Below, one piece after another: positions 1-6,645 of a stretch of DNA of 8,323 nucleotides. Position numbers and translations under genes: made by a program. The notes beneath the pieces are model-generated. The model saw only the letters and a list, made by a program, of their open reading frames with translations. It searched no databases and was not told where the DNA came from. The stretch comes from a bacterium (GTDB lineage Bacteria > Patescibacteria > Microgenomatia > Levybacterales > UBA12049), in NCBI GenBank assembly GCA_021825955.1, contig JAKAEH010000026.1:1-8323 (forward strand), given 5' to 3'. Within the stretch, counting starts at the first letter, position 1. Each line of letters starts with the position of its first letter.

Positions 1-688
1 TATCAGCATTCGTAATAGAATCAAGCGGATTATTTAGATTCACTCTAGTTGCTCCGGCTGACATCGTAACGTTGATTCCGTGCAGGATAAGGGTTTGATA
101 AGCAGCAATAGATGGAAATCTTTCCGCAAGACGTCTAAAAAAACTGTTAGCTCCAGCTTCATCTGTATTCTTTAATAGCACCATGAATTCGTCTCCGCCA
201 AATCTTCCTGCGTGCCCATTAGTCTGTGGTTCTTCTTCAACTCTTCCCGCAACGTCTGTTGGTCTGATGCTATTACCAATGAGGCCTCCCATTTGAGCAA
301 TAACTTCATTTCCGAAATTATGGCCCAAAGTATCATTAATAGATTTAAAATTATTTAAATCAATAAAAACTACCATTAAATTTTCGCCAGAAAGTTTTGC
401 TTTTTCAGCTTCAATAGTGAGTATCTCTTCAAAACCCTCTTTTGTATTTAACTTAGTTAGTTGATCAATTTTACTTTTTTCAATTATTGGTGCCACATCC
501 TGCATTAAGCTGTCTGCCGCTACGAATGCAGCATTTCTTTTTATTTTTCTTTCTTTTGGATCTTGAAGACCGTGCAATGCTCTTCTTACGTGTGGAAGAA
601 CTTTTATATATCTCGATCTTAATTCACCAAATTTTGTTCCTTGTTCTTGAGGCTGTTGTTGTATGTCTTTAGTGTCTTGAGAAATCAT
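1..688 (-). CDS. GGDEF-domain nucleotide cyclase, soluble, 3' end outside window
   Basis: 229 codons are visible from the ATG at 688-686; the C-terminus lies beyond the left edge. The family makes c-di-GMP from two GTP. Residues 1-70 are polar, Gln-rich at the start and probably helical, with no membrane segment or recognisable sensor domain. The GGDEF domain starts near 74 with DQLTKL (75-80), then FIDLNNFKSIND (108-119; metal Asp110, guanine-contact Asn118), GHNFGNEVI (122-130), RPTD (142-145, I-site-like), GGDEF (164-168) and TMSAGAT (208-214). The window ends at 'NAD', where the family normally continues AD-x-ALY, so roughly 25-30 residues are missing. Two oddities: Asn127 replaces the usual Asp of GH-x-x-GD, and 13 extra residues separate RxxD from GGDEF, with 'AGR' on both sides. 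The start overlaps the gatB stop as ATGA, with no SD, suggesting coupled translation. Family call is firm; the product nucleotide is uncertain. Confidence 0.93.
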   Translation of the reverse strand, partial: MISQDTKDIQQQPQEQGTKFGELRSRYIKVLPHVRRALHGLQDPKERKIKRNAAFVAADSLMQDVAPIIEKSKIDQLTKLNTKEGFEEILTIEAEKAKLSGENLMVVFIDLNNFKSINDTLGHNFGNEVIAQMGGLIGNSIRPTDVAGRVEEEPQTNGHAGRFGGDEFMVLLKNTDEAGANSFFRRLAERFPSIAAYQTLILHGINVTMSAGATRVNLNNPLDSITNAD

Positions 689-2004
689 TTTAGTTTCGCG
701 GTTAAAACCGCCTTAACTTTTTCTGCGTCAACTTTTTCTTCGAATTGGCGCATTACCTGACCTACGAGAAACATTATAACTGTTTCTTTCCCTTTTTTGT
801 AGTCATCTACTGCTCTTGTATTTTCCCTAAGCACTTTTTCAATTACTATTTCTAATTCATCCTCGTTAATATTTGTTTTTTTAGTTGTCTTTATAATTTC
901 TTCAACTAGTTTTTCCGGGAGAGTGTCAATAATATCTGTTTTTCTATTTATAATAAAATTTGCAATTTGTTTGGGAGTTAAAGAGTATTTATTTCCTATG
1001 GAGACTGTTTCTTCAAAGTAAGTAGCTTGATTTCTGTCTCTGGTTAATGTTTTAGAATCATAAACAGATAATCCATATTGCTTTTGAAACCTAAGACTTT
1101 TTTCGTCTGGTAATTCCGGGAGTAGTTCTTTAAGTCTGTTGATTTCAGCTTCTGACCATCTGATCGGAGGGATATCTGGTTCAGGAAAATATCTGTAATC
1201 CGATGCTTCTTCTTTTATTCTTTGAGTAACAGTAGAATAATTTTTTTCAATAAAGCCCCTGGTTTCTTGAACAGGAGTCTTTCCGCTTTCTAAAATTTCT
1301 TCTTGTCTTTTAATTTCAAAATCGATAGCTTTTCCGACAAAAGAAAACGAATTAATGTTTTTTACTTCCACTTTATATTTGGGAAGCTCTTTTTCTCCTT
1401 TCTTCTTAAGAGAAATATTGGGCTCAAGCCGCATATCCCCTTTTTCCATATCGGCGTTAGAAACGTCTAAATATCTGACAATTTGTTGTAGTTTTTGAAG
1501 GTATTCCTTTACTTCCTCAGTCGTTTCAAAATCTGGTTTAGTAACTATTTCTACTAAAGGAACACCGGAGCGGTTGAAATCAATTAAACTTACATTTTTA
1601 CCGTTTACATTTTCATGAATTAATTTTCCGGTATCTTCTTCCATGTGGACTCTGGTAATTCCAATTTTCTTTCCGCTAGATAGTACAAGCTGCCCGTTTA
1701 CGCAAAATGGTTTATCGTATTGAGATATTTGGTAACCTTTCGCTAAATCCGGATAAAAATAATTTTTTCTGTCGAATTTTGAAAATAGTGGAATTTTACA
1801 GTTTAGCGCCAGTCCTATCATTACACACCACTCAATCGCTTTTTTATTTGGATAGGGAAGTGTACCTGGCAATCCGAGGCAAACAGGGCATGTATGGGTG
1901 TTGGGGGATTTGCCGAAATAGTCCGCACTACAGCCACAAAACATTTTGCTGTTGGTTTTTAATTCAACGTGTACTTCAAGACCAATAACAGGTTTATAGT
2001 TCAT
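685..2004 (-). CDS. gatB: Asp-tRNA(Asn)/Glu-tRNA(Gln) amidotransferase subunit B
   Basis: GatB is the kinase/tRNA-binding subunit of GatCAB: it phosphorylates the side-chain carboxylate of misacylated Glu-tRNA(Gln) or Asp-tRNA(Asn), which is then amidated with ammonia from GatA. The 439-residue protein opens with the family hallmark VIGLEVHVELKT (6-17). It has a Cys4 zinc site (Cys23, Cys25, Cys39, Cys42), then VHMEEDTGK (119-127), RSGVPLVEIVTKPD (145-158) and SDYRYFPEPDIPP (268-280). The C-terminal YqeY-like helical tail includes LVGQVMRQF. The stretch MRLEPNISL (191-199) departs from the more usual MRcDaN-S, a mild divergence. The ATG at 2004-2002 was chosen because it gives the normal GatB N-terminus and an ATGA overlap with the gatA stop. 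A longer reading from a TTG at 2028 would add eight unconserved residues and spoil a possible ribosome site. Length is slightly under the usual ~475. Confidence 0.97.
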   Translation of the reverse strand: MNYKPVIGLEVHVELKTNSKMFCGCSADYFGKSPNTHTCPVCLGLPGTLPYPNKKAIEWCVMIGLALNCKIPLFSKFDRKNYFYPDLAKGYQISQYDKPFCVNGQLVLSSGKKIGITRVHMEEDTGKLIHENVNGKNVSLIDFNRSGVPLVEIVTKPDFETTEEVKEYLQKLQQIVRYLDVSNADMEKGDMRLEPNISLKKKGEKELPKYKVEVKNINSFSFVGKAIDFEIKRQEEILESGKTPVQETRGFIEKNYSTVTQRIKEEASDYRYFPEPDIPPIRWSEAEINRLKELLPELPDEKSLRFQKQYGLSVYDSKTLTRDRNQATYFEETVSIGNKYSLTPKQIANFIINRKTDIIDTLPEKLVEEIIKTTKKTNINEDELEIVIEKVLRENTRAVDDYKKGKETVIMFLVGQVMRQFEEKVDAEKVKAVLTAKLK

Positions 2005-3416
2005 AGTTTTGGTTTTTCCTTTCTCCAAGCTTCATTTTCCGTTAGTTTTTCGTATTGATATGCAACTGAAAGCACTAATTCTTCACTAAACTGAGGACCA
2101 ATGATTTGCATTCCGATAGGAAGATCAGACTTTGATATTCCGATGGGAATGTTAATGCCGCAAAGACCTGCAATTGATGATGGCTCAACCAAAACATCTG
2201 CAATTTCACCAAACATTGAAGTATTTTTTGTTGCTCCAAGAGGAAGAGCCAAGGTAGGGCTGGTCGGAGCAATTATTACGTCTACTTTTTCAAATGCCTT
2301 TTTAAAGTCTTCAATGATTAACGTTCTGACCTGTTGCGCTTTGTTATAATATTGATCGTAATATCCCGAAGACAAAGCATAGGTACCAAACATAATTCTT
2401 CTTTTTGCTTCCTGTCCAAATTTATCCCTGCCGTGTCCGTATCTTATGCCGTCAAACCTTGCCAGATTAGATGATACTTCAGATCTTTGAATTATGGTAT
2501 AGACGTCTATGGCGTATTTGGGGTCAAAAAGAGTAATGTCTTTTTGTTTTGCTCCAAATCTGATTAGGGTTAGAATTGCTTTTTTTACTGTTTCTTCAAC
2601 TTCAGGTTCAATTCCTTTAATAAAGTATTCTTTGGAAATTCCGATTTTTAAATCTTTTATGGACCTATTTAAATTTTTTAAATAATCCCCTACCGGTTGG
2701 GGAGAAGAGGTGGTATCCATCTCATCTACTCCGGCAATTGCACCTAGTATCAAAGCTGAATCTTCAACGGTTTTTGTAATTGGTCCTGGAGAGTCAAGTG
2801 ATGAACCCATGGCAATTACGCCGTATCTACTGACTCTGCCGTAGGTAGGTTTTAGTCCTACAACGCCGCACCAGCTAGCGGGTTGTCTAATTGATCCTGC
2901 AGTTTCCGAACCAATAGCCGCAATTACTTCATCGGCAGCTACAGCCGCTGCAGAGCCACCTGAAGAACCTCCCGGAAGATGATTTGTGTTCCATGGGTTT
3001 CTAGTTGGTTTATAGTCGGACGTTTCGGTGGAAGAACCGTGAGCCCAAGCGTCCATATTTGTTTTTCCGATTAAAACCATTCCCGAATCTTTTAGTTTTT
3101 TAACAACCGTAGCATCATAGACGGGTAGATAATTGTCTAATAATTTACTGGATGCCGTTGTTTTTAAATCTTTAGTAGAAAAATTATCCTTGATGGCGAT
3201 TGGTATTCCTAAAAGCGGGAGTCTTAATCCGCTAGCTATAGCTTCATCTGCGGTTTTTGCCTCACTTAGAGCTTTATCCCCATCAACTGTAACAAAAGCA
3301 TTAATTTTATCTTCGGTTTTTTTTATTTGTTCAAGACAGGCCTTGGTTAGCTCAACAGATGAAAATTGTTTTTTTTCTAATCCTTCTTTTGCCTTTTTTA
3401 TTGTAAGTTTATTCAT
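2001..3416 (-). CDS. gatA: Asp-tRNA(Asn)/Glu-tRNA(Gln) amidotransferase subunit A
   Basis: GatA is the glutaminase of GatCAB. It hydrolyses Gln and sends ammonia through a tunnel to GatB. The 471-residue protein is a full amidase-signature enzyme. The Ser-cisSer-Lys triad is Lys76 (IAIKDN), Ser151 (PGGSSGGSAAA, 148-158) and nucleophile Ser175 (SETAGSIRQPA, 170-180). The 75- and 99-residue spacings match S. aureus GatA (Lys79, Ser154, Ser178). GLKPTYGRVSRYG (187-199), KRRIMFGTYALS (338-349) and the C-terminal IAPTSPT/IAGL region are conserved. The loop before the nucleophile reads ETAGS instead of the common DTGGS, so Asp became Glu and one Gly became Ala. The start overlaps the gatC stop by 8 bases and no SD is seen, so coupling to gatC is likely. 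The stop (TGA) overlaps gatB. Together with GatC and GatB it implies that at least one of Gln-tRNA and Asn-tRNA is made by transamidation here. Confidence 0.97.
   Translation of the reverse strand: MNKLTIKKAKEGLEKKQFSSVELTKACLEQIKKTEDKINAFVTVDGDKALSEAKTADEAIASGLRLPLLGIPIAIKDNFSTKDLKTTASSKLLDNYLPVYDATVVKKLKDSGMVLIGKTNMDAWAHGSSTETSDYKPTRNPWNTNHLPGGSSGGSAAAVAADEVIAAIGSETAGSIRQPASWCGVVGLKPTYGRVSRYGVIAMGSSLDSPGPITKTVEDSALILGAIAGVDEMDTTSSPQPVGDYLKNLNRSIKDLKIGISKEYFIKGIEPEVEETVKKAILTLIRFGAKQKDITLFDPKYAIDVYTIIQRSEVSSNLARFDGIRYGHGRDKFGQEAKRRIMFGTYALSSGYYDQYYNKAQQVRTLIIEDFKKAFEKVDVIIAPTSPTLALPLGATKNTSMFGEIADVLVEPSSIAGLCGINIPIGISKSDLPIGMQIIGPQFSEELVLSVAYQYEKLTENEAWRKEKPKL
2017..2022 (-). promoter_or_regulatory. 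Possible ribosome binding site of gatB
   Basis: Minus-strand AAAGGA lies 12 bases before the ATG at 2004, inside the end of gatA, with GGAG a few bases further upstream. The spacing is rather long. It supports the ATG at 2004 over the TTG at 2028, since from the TTG this sequence would be coding. Coupling through the ATGA overlap may matter more. Confidence 0.4.
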
Positions 3417-3690
3417 TAAAGATTGCGTCTACCATAAAAAATCCGTTATGTGTAGATTTTGCATTTGAAAGTGCTTCCTGCTGAGATAAGGAGGGCTTTA
3501 CAACGTCTTTGCGGGTTATATTTTCAAGTCCTGTGACTTGACTTGTTGGCTCTGTTTTTTCTGTTCTTACATTATTAAGTTCTTCAACGTATTCAATAGT
3601 TTCTTCAAGTTGTTCCTCTAGTTTTGCTTTTTCTTTGGTGGATAAGGAAAGATTTGCAAGCTTTGCGATGTGGGATACGTCTATTTTCAT
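3409..3690 (-). CDS. gatC: Asp-tRNA(Asn)/Glu-tRNA(Gln) amidotransferase subunit C
   Basis: GatC is the small subunit that wraps around the GatA-GatB interface and stabilises the complex; it has no catalytic residues. The 93-residue product has the family pattern: an N-terminal helix VSHIAKLANLSLS (5-17), an acidic helix with EEQLEETIEYVEELN (25-39), a TEPTSQVTGL segment (46-55) and the C-terminal stretch rich in small and polar residues ending FFMVDAIFNE. The usual P-T-x-x-v conserved patch is present as 'EPTSQV', and the normal 'R-x-D' appears as 'RKDVV' (60-64). Length is normal for the family (~95). It follows gatD by 8 bases and overlaps gatA by 8. No SD precedes it, but a TATAAT sits exactly 7 bases before the ATG, so it may be read from a leaderless transcript as well as by readthrough from gatD. 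Confidence 0.95.
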   Translation of the reverse strand: MKIDVSHIAKLANLSLSTKEKAKLEEQLEETIEYVEELNNVRTEKTEPTSQVTGLENITRKDVVKPSLSQQEALSNAKSTHNGFFMVDAIFNE

Positions 3691-3697
3691 TGAACTT

Positions 3698-3727
3698 ATT
3701 ATATTGCAACCGAGAGTCTTTTGGCAA
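3698..3727 (-). promoter_or_regulatory. Candidate sigma70-type promoter for leaderless gatC
   Basis: On the minus strand, TTGCCA (3727-3722; one mismatch to TTGACA) is followed by an 18-base spacer and a perfect TATAAT (3703-3698). The -10 ends 7 bases before the gatC ATG, so a start at the usual +1 distance would fall on or beside the A of the ATG. That is the arrangement known for leaderless mRNAs, and it fits the lack of an SD before gatC. The elements lie within the 3' end of gatD. This is inferred from pattern only; AT-rich DNA produces chance TATAAT matches. Confidence 0.5.
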
Positions 3728-4448
3728 TTGCTTTTCTTGCGTTTTGTTCTAGCTCATCGTTTAAAGGTTTCAAGGTTACTTCTTTTTTATACTTTACCTC
3801 AATAGCCTTAGAAATTAAATAGTCTGTAAGGATCGGGTTTTTAGGAAGTATTGGGCCATGGAAATATGTTCCGATAGAATTTTTATATACAGCGCCTTCT
3901 TCTTTTGCACTATCATTACTGCCAAAACCTTTAATTACTTTCCCTAAAGGGTCAATATTTTTTCCAAGGATTGTTCTCCCTCCATGATTCTCGAAACCTA
4001 TGAGAATAGTTTTTTGTCCAAAAAGTTTAGATTCAATAACGATATTACCAATCAGACGTTTTCTTTGGGGGGTTTCAGTGTACATATCAAGTATTCCCAA
4101 TTGCGGCAATTTTTTTCCGTCTGCCGTTTTATAATAATGACCTAAGTATTGAAAACCGCCGCAGATATAAAGCCCAGGAATACCAGATTCAATCATTTTT
4201 TTCAAAACTGAAATCTTTTTTACCAAATCTTTTGCCACCTGTTCTTGCTCTGTATCTTGAGCACCTCCCATCATGAGTAAATTCGAAGAAAACAAATTTT
4301 GATCTGTTGATTCGGTGTCGATTTCTTTAATTTCTGTTTCAATTCCTCTCCAGTTACATCTTTTTTGTATAGCGATGATGTTTCCTCTGTCGCCATATGT
4401 GCTCATGAGTTCGGGATATAGCCAGCCGATTGTTAGCTTGTATTTCAT
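3699..4448 (-). CDS. gatD: Lipid II isoglutaminyl synthase, glutaminase subunit GatD
   Basis: This is the class I-like (CobB/CobQ-type) glutamine amidotransferase partner of MurT, not the archaeal GatD of GatDE. It releases ammonia from Gln for conversion of D-iGlu to D-iGln in lipid II. In the 249-residue protein the N-terminal LYPELMSTYGDRGNI (10-24) is the family signature. The nucleophile is Cys96 in YICGGFQYLG (94-103), FENHGGRT lies at 152-159, and the catalytic His is His197 in GTYFHGPILPKNP (193-205). These correspond to Cys94 and His189 of S. aureus GatD; the triad Asp is supplied by MurT. Length matches the family (~243-260). The ATG overlaps the murT TGA as ATGA, the usual tight pairing for a two-subunit enzyme. 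No SD is apparent. It acts in the cytoplasm on membrane-bound lipid II. Confidence 0.95.
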   Translation of the reverse strand: MKYKLTIGWLYPELMSTYGDRGNIIAIQKRCNWRGIETEIKEIDTESTDQNLFSSNLLMMGGAQDTEQEQVAKDLVKKISVLKKMIESGIPGLYICGGFQYLGHYYKTADGKKLPQLGILDMYTETPQRKRLIGNIVIESKLFGQKTILIGFENHGGRTILGKNIDPLGKVIKGFGSNDSAKEEGAVYKNSIGTYFHGPILPKNPILTDYLISKAIEVKYKKEVTLKPLNDELEQNARKAIAKRLSVAI

Positions 4449-5734
4449 AATATTTTTTTACCGGTTAATAATTTGCGTACTTCAAGCATGGCCGAATATG
4501 TAGGCAGAATGTATAAAGTTTCATCGTTTTGGGTGCAAGATAAGGCACTGTCTACAGCTGTTTTTAAATTATTGTCTGCCTTATAATTTTTATTAACATC
4601 TGCGTATTTCAATCTAAGTGCCATGTCGTAAGTTCTGTCTCCTGAAATTGTTATATTAGTTTTAGGATCAAGCAAAATTTCAAAATCAATATCCCAAATC
4701 CACGACACATCTGTCCCGTCAGGAATTCTGTCATTTAGAATAATAAACAGATTTTTGGCTTTTGCGTCCCTAATGGTTTTTAAAGATTCATTAAAGCTGG
4801 TGGGGTTTTTTGCAAGAAAAAATTTTACTTTCTTTTTGTCAACCGTTAATGTCTCCTGTCTTCCAAATGCAGGTTTAAATTCTTTAAGAGAACTATCTAT
4901 TTTACTACTTTTAATGCCAAGATCTTTTGCCAAAAGAACCGTAGCTAAAACGTTATACATATTATATATTCCTTCAAGTGGATAAATATTACTTTTTTCA
5001 ATATTTAACTTCGGCCGTTTAAGCTTACAGTTGGGGCACGACCAATTTCCAAGATGAGAATAATATGTGGGATTAAAAATTAATTTTGCTAAACATCTAG
5101 GGCAAAGAATCGAATCTGCTGCTCTTTGGTGTATTTCTGATTTTAACCTTACGTCATTTAGTCCGAAATATAGCGTGCGCATTTCCTTACCAAGTCCTAA
5201 ATATGCAATTTGAGGGTCATCTGCGTTGAGGATGAAAATTGTATGGTCTTTTAATGTATTATAGATATTTTTCCAATTTTTTATTATCGTATTAATTTCA
5301 CCATACCTGTCTAATTGATCTCTAAATAAATTAAGTGCTATAACATAATCTGGAGAGATAGCTTTTGCTACTCCATAAAGAGCATTTTCATCAATTTCAA
5401 AGATAGCGTAATTGCTGTTTATTTTTCCCAAAAAATTAGCTTCAAAGATTAACGATGAAGCGATGCCATTTAATAAGTTTGCACCTGACTTATTAACAAA
5501 TGCTGTTTTCTTGTTGTTAACAAGTATTGTTTTGATAAGTTTTGCAGTTGTTGTTTTTCCGTTTGTGCCCGTAACAAAAATTACTTTAGTTTTTTCTCTG
5601 TCAATCAAATCTGAGACAAAGTTTTTGTTTAATAAAAGAGCTATATGTCCAGGCCACGTTGAACCATTACCAAGATTTAACATTCTTATTGCATTGGAGA
5701 GTATTTTTCCAAAGATTACAATTAGGGTATTCAT
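4445..5734 (-). CDS. murT: Lipid II isoglutaminyl synthase, Mur ligase-like subunit MurT
   Basis: MurT uses ATP to activate the alpha-carboxyl of D-Glu in the lipid II stem peptide, which is amidated with ammonia from GatD. The 429-residue protein has a hydrophobic N-terminal segment (1-35), then the Mur ligase P-loop VTGTNGKTTT (54-63). IFEIDENAL is at 111-119 and ALNLFRDQLDRYGE at 133-146. A Cys4 zinc ribbon typical of MurT (Cys211, Cys214, Cys233, Cys236) interrupts the central domain. GRQE (291-294) and LAKNPTSFNE (307-316) follow. The C-terminal DUF1727 domain contains NDRIPDGTDVSWIWD (334-348); Asp348 is the probable partner of the GatD Cys-His dyad (Asp349 in S. aureus). All expected parts are present. 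It starts 2 bases after the htpX stop with no SD and overlaps gatD by 4 bases. It implies amidated, Gram-positive-like peptidoglycan, with resistance and cross-linking roles known from staphylococci and pneumococci. Confidence 0.96.
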   Translation of the reverse strand: MNTLIVIFGKILSNAIRMLNLGNGSTWPGHIALLLNKNFVSDLIDREKTKVIFVTGTNGKTTTAKLIKTILVNNKKTAFVNKSGANLLNGIASSLIFEANFLGKINSNYAIFEIDENALYGVAKAISPDYVIALNLFRDQLDRYGEINTIIKNWKNIYNTLKDHTIFILNADDPQIAYLGLGKEMRTLYFGLNDVRLKSEIHQRAADSILCPRCLAKLIFNPTYYSHLGNWSCPNCKLKRPKLNIEKSNIYPLEGIYNMYNVLATVLLAKDLGIKSSKIDSSLKEFKPAFGRQETLTVDKKKVKFFLAKNPTSFNESLKTIRDAKAKNLFIILNDRIPDGTDVSWIWDIDFEILLDPKTNITISGDRTYDMALRLKYADVNKNYKADNNLKTAVDSALSCTQNDETLYILPTYSAMLEVRKLLTGKKIL

Positions 5735-5736
5735 TG

Positions 5737-6642
5737 TTACATTTCACGAAGCGCCTTTATTCTTTCAGTTACAGGCGGGTGAGTGTCAAAAAGTGAAGAA
5801 AACCATGATTTTGTATTTTTTCCCTTAAACGGATTGACAATAAATAAATGAGCAGTGGCGTTATTAGCACGTTTTAGAGACGCTGGGTCACTGGATATTT
5901 TTTCTAAAGCACTGGCAAGGCCTTCAGGATAACGAGTTAAAAGAGCACCTGAAGCATCTGCCAAAAATTCCCTCTTTCGAGATACAGCCAGTTGTATCAA
6001 GGTTGCTGCAACGGGTGAAAGAATTGCCAAAATTATACCTATTAATATAAATACTAGTTGCAGATTATTGTTTCTATCTTCTCTGTCGTTTCCGCCTAAT
6101 CCTCCGTACCAAAGTTGATTCATAAACAAGTTTGCCAAAAGGGCAATAAAGCCTACCAGAATAGCTACAACGGCCATTAGTCTTATGTCGTAGTTTTTTA
6201 CATGAGAAAGTTCATGTGCGATTACTCCTTCTAGTTCAACTTTGTCGAGTTTGTTTAAGATTCCCGTTGTGACACAAACAACAGCGTGTTTAGGGTCTCT
6301 TCCTGTTGCAAAGGCGTTAGGTGATAAGTCATTAATAACATAGATATCAGGATTTGGTAGTCCGTCACCTATGCAAAGATTTTCAACCGTTCTAAAAAGC
6401 TCCGGGTTGTCGGATTTTTTTATCTTCTTGGCGCCCGAGGTTAATAAAACTAACTTATCTGAATAATAGTAACTACCGATACTCGAAATAGTCGCAAAAA
6501 TTAAAGCAAATATTGCAAGACCTATTCCATAATTTAAAGCTTTGCTGAAAACATAGACAATTGTTGTTATGAAGATAACAAACAAAATCATGATCAGCCA
6601 AGTTTTAGTTTTGTTATCCGAAATAGATGAATATATTTTCAT
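5737..6642 (-). CDS. htpX: Membrane zinc metalloprotease HtpX
   Basis: HtpX is an M48-family integral membrane protease that degrades misfolded membrane proteins. The 301-residue protein has two N-terminal membrane helices (about 16-34 and 39-58), a cytoplasmic region with NDLSPNAFATGRD (104-116), and the zinc motif HELSH (143-147, catalytic Glu144). Two more hydrophobic segments follow (about 155-175 and 194-215). The third zinc ligand is Glu225 in SRKREFLADASG (221-232), and the C-terminal signature is FDTHPPVTERI (285-295). All catalytic residues are intact and length is normal (E. coli ~293). It follows lemA by 3 bases, with only a weak AAGGT far upstream, so it is probably translated by coupling. 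LemA-HtpX pairing is a common bacterial arrangement; here it leads straight into the wall-modifying murT-gatD, which suggests an envelope-maintenance unit. Confidence 0.96.
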   Translation of the reverse strand: MKIYSSISDNKTKTWLIMILFVIFITTIVYVFSKALNYGIGLAIFALIFATISSIGSYYYSDKLVLLTSGAKKIKKSDNPELFRTVENLCIGDGLPNPDIYVINDLSPNAFATGRDPKHAVVCVTTGILNKLDKVELEGVIAHELSHVKNYDIRLMAVVAILVGFIALLANLFMNQLWYGGLGGNDREDRNNNLQLVFILIGIILAILSPVAATLIQLAVSRKREFLADASGALLTRYPEGLASALEKISSDPASLKRANNATAHLFIVNPFKGKNTKSWFSSLFDTHPPVTERIKALREM

Positions 6643-6645
6643 ATA

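Noticed and set aside
487..672. Plus-strand open frames at 487-672, 1707-1988, 2101-2349, 3133-3468, 4315-4503, 4755-4985 and 5412-5828
   Set aside because: All lie opposite well-supported conserved minus-strand genes, show no family motifs, and have unnatural composition; they are antisense shadows.
698..711. Hairpin as a rho-independent terminator between gatB and the GGDEF gene
   Set aside because: The stem is short and followed by AAACTAAAATGA, not a T-run, and it lies inside gatB coding sequence.
708..731. TTGACG in the gatB 3' end as a -35 for a GGDEF-gene promoter
   Set aside because: At 17-18 base spacing only GTTTTA/TTTTAA is found, a poor -10; not enough to call a promoter.
2005..2028. 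gatB starting at the TTG at 2028 (eight extra residues)
   Set aside because: The extra residues MEKGKTKT are not part of the family; MNYKPVIGLEVHVEL is the standard GatB N-terminus, and the ATG at 2004 forms an ATGA overlap like two other junctions in the window.
685..5734. UGA recoded as Gly or Trp
   Set aside because: murT, gatA and gatB all end at family-typical lengths on TGA, and no gene needs in-frame TGA readthrough.
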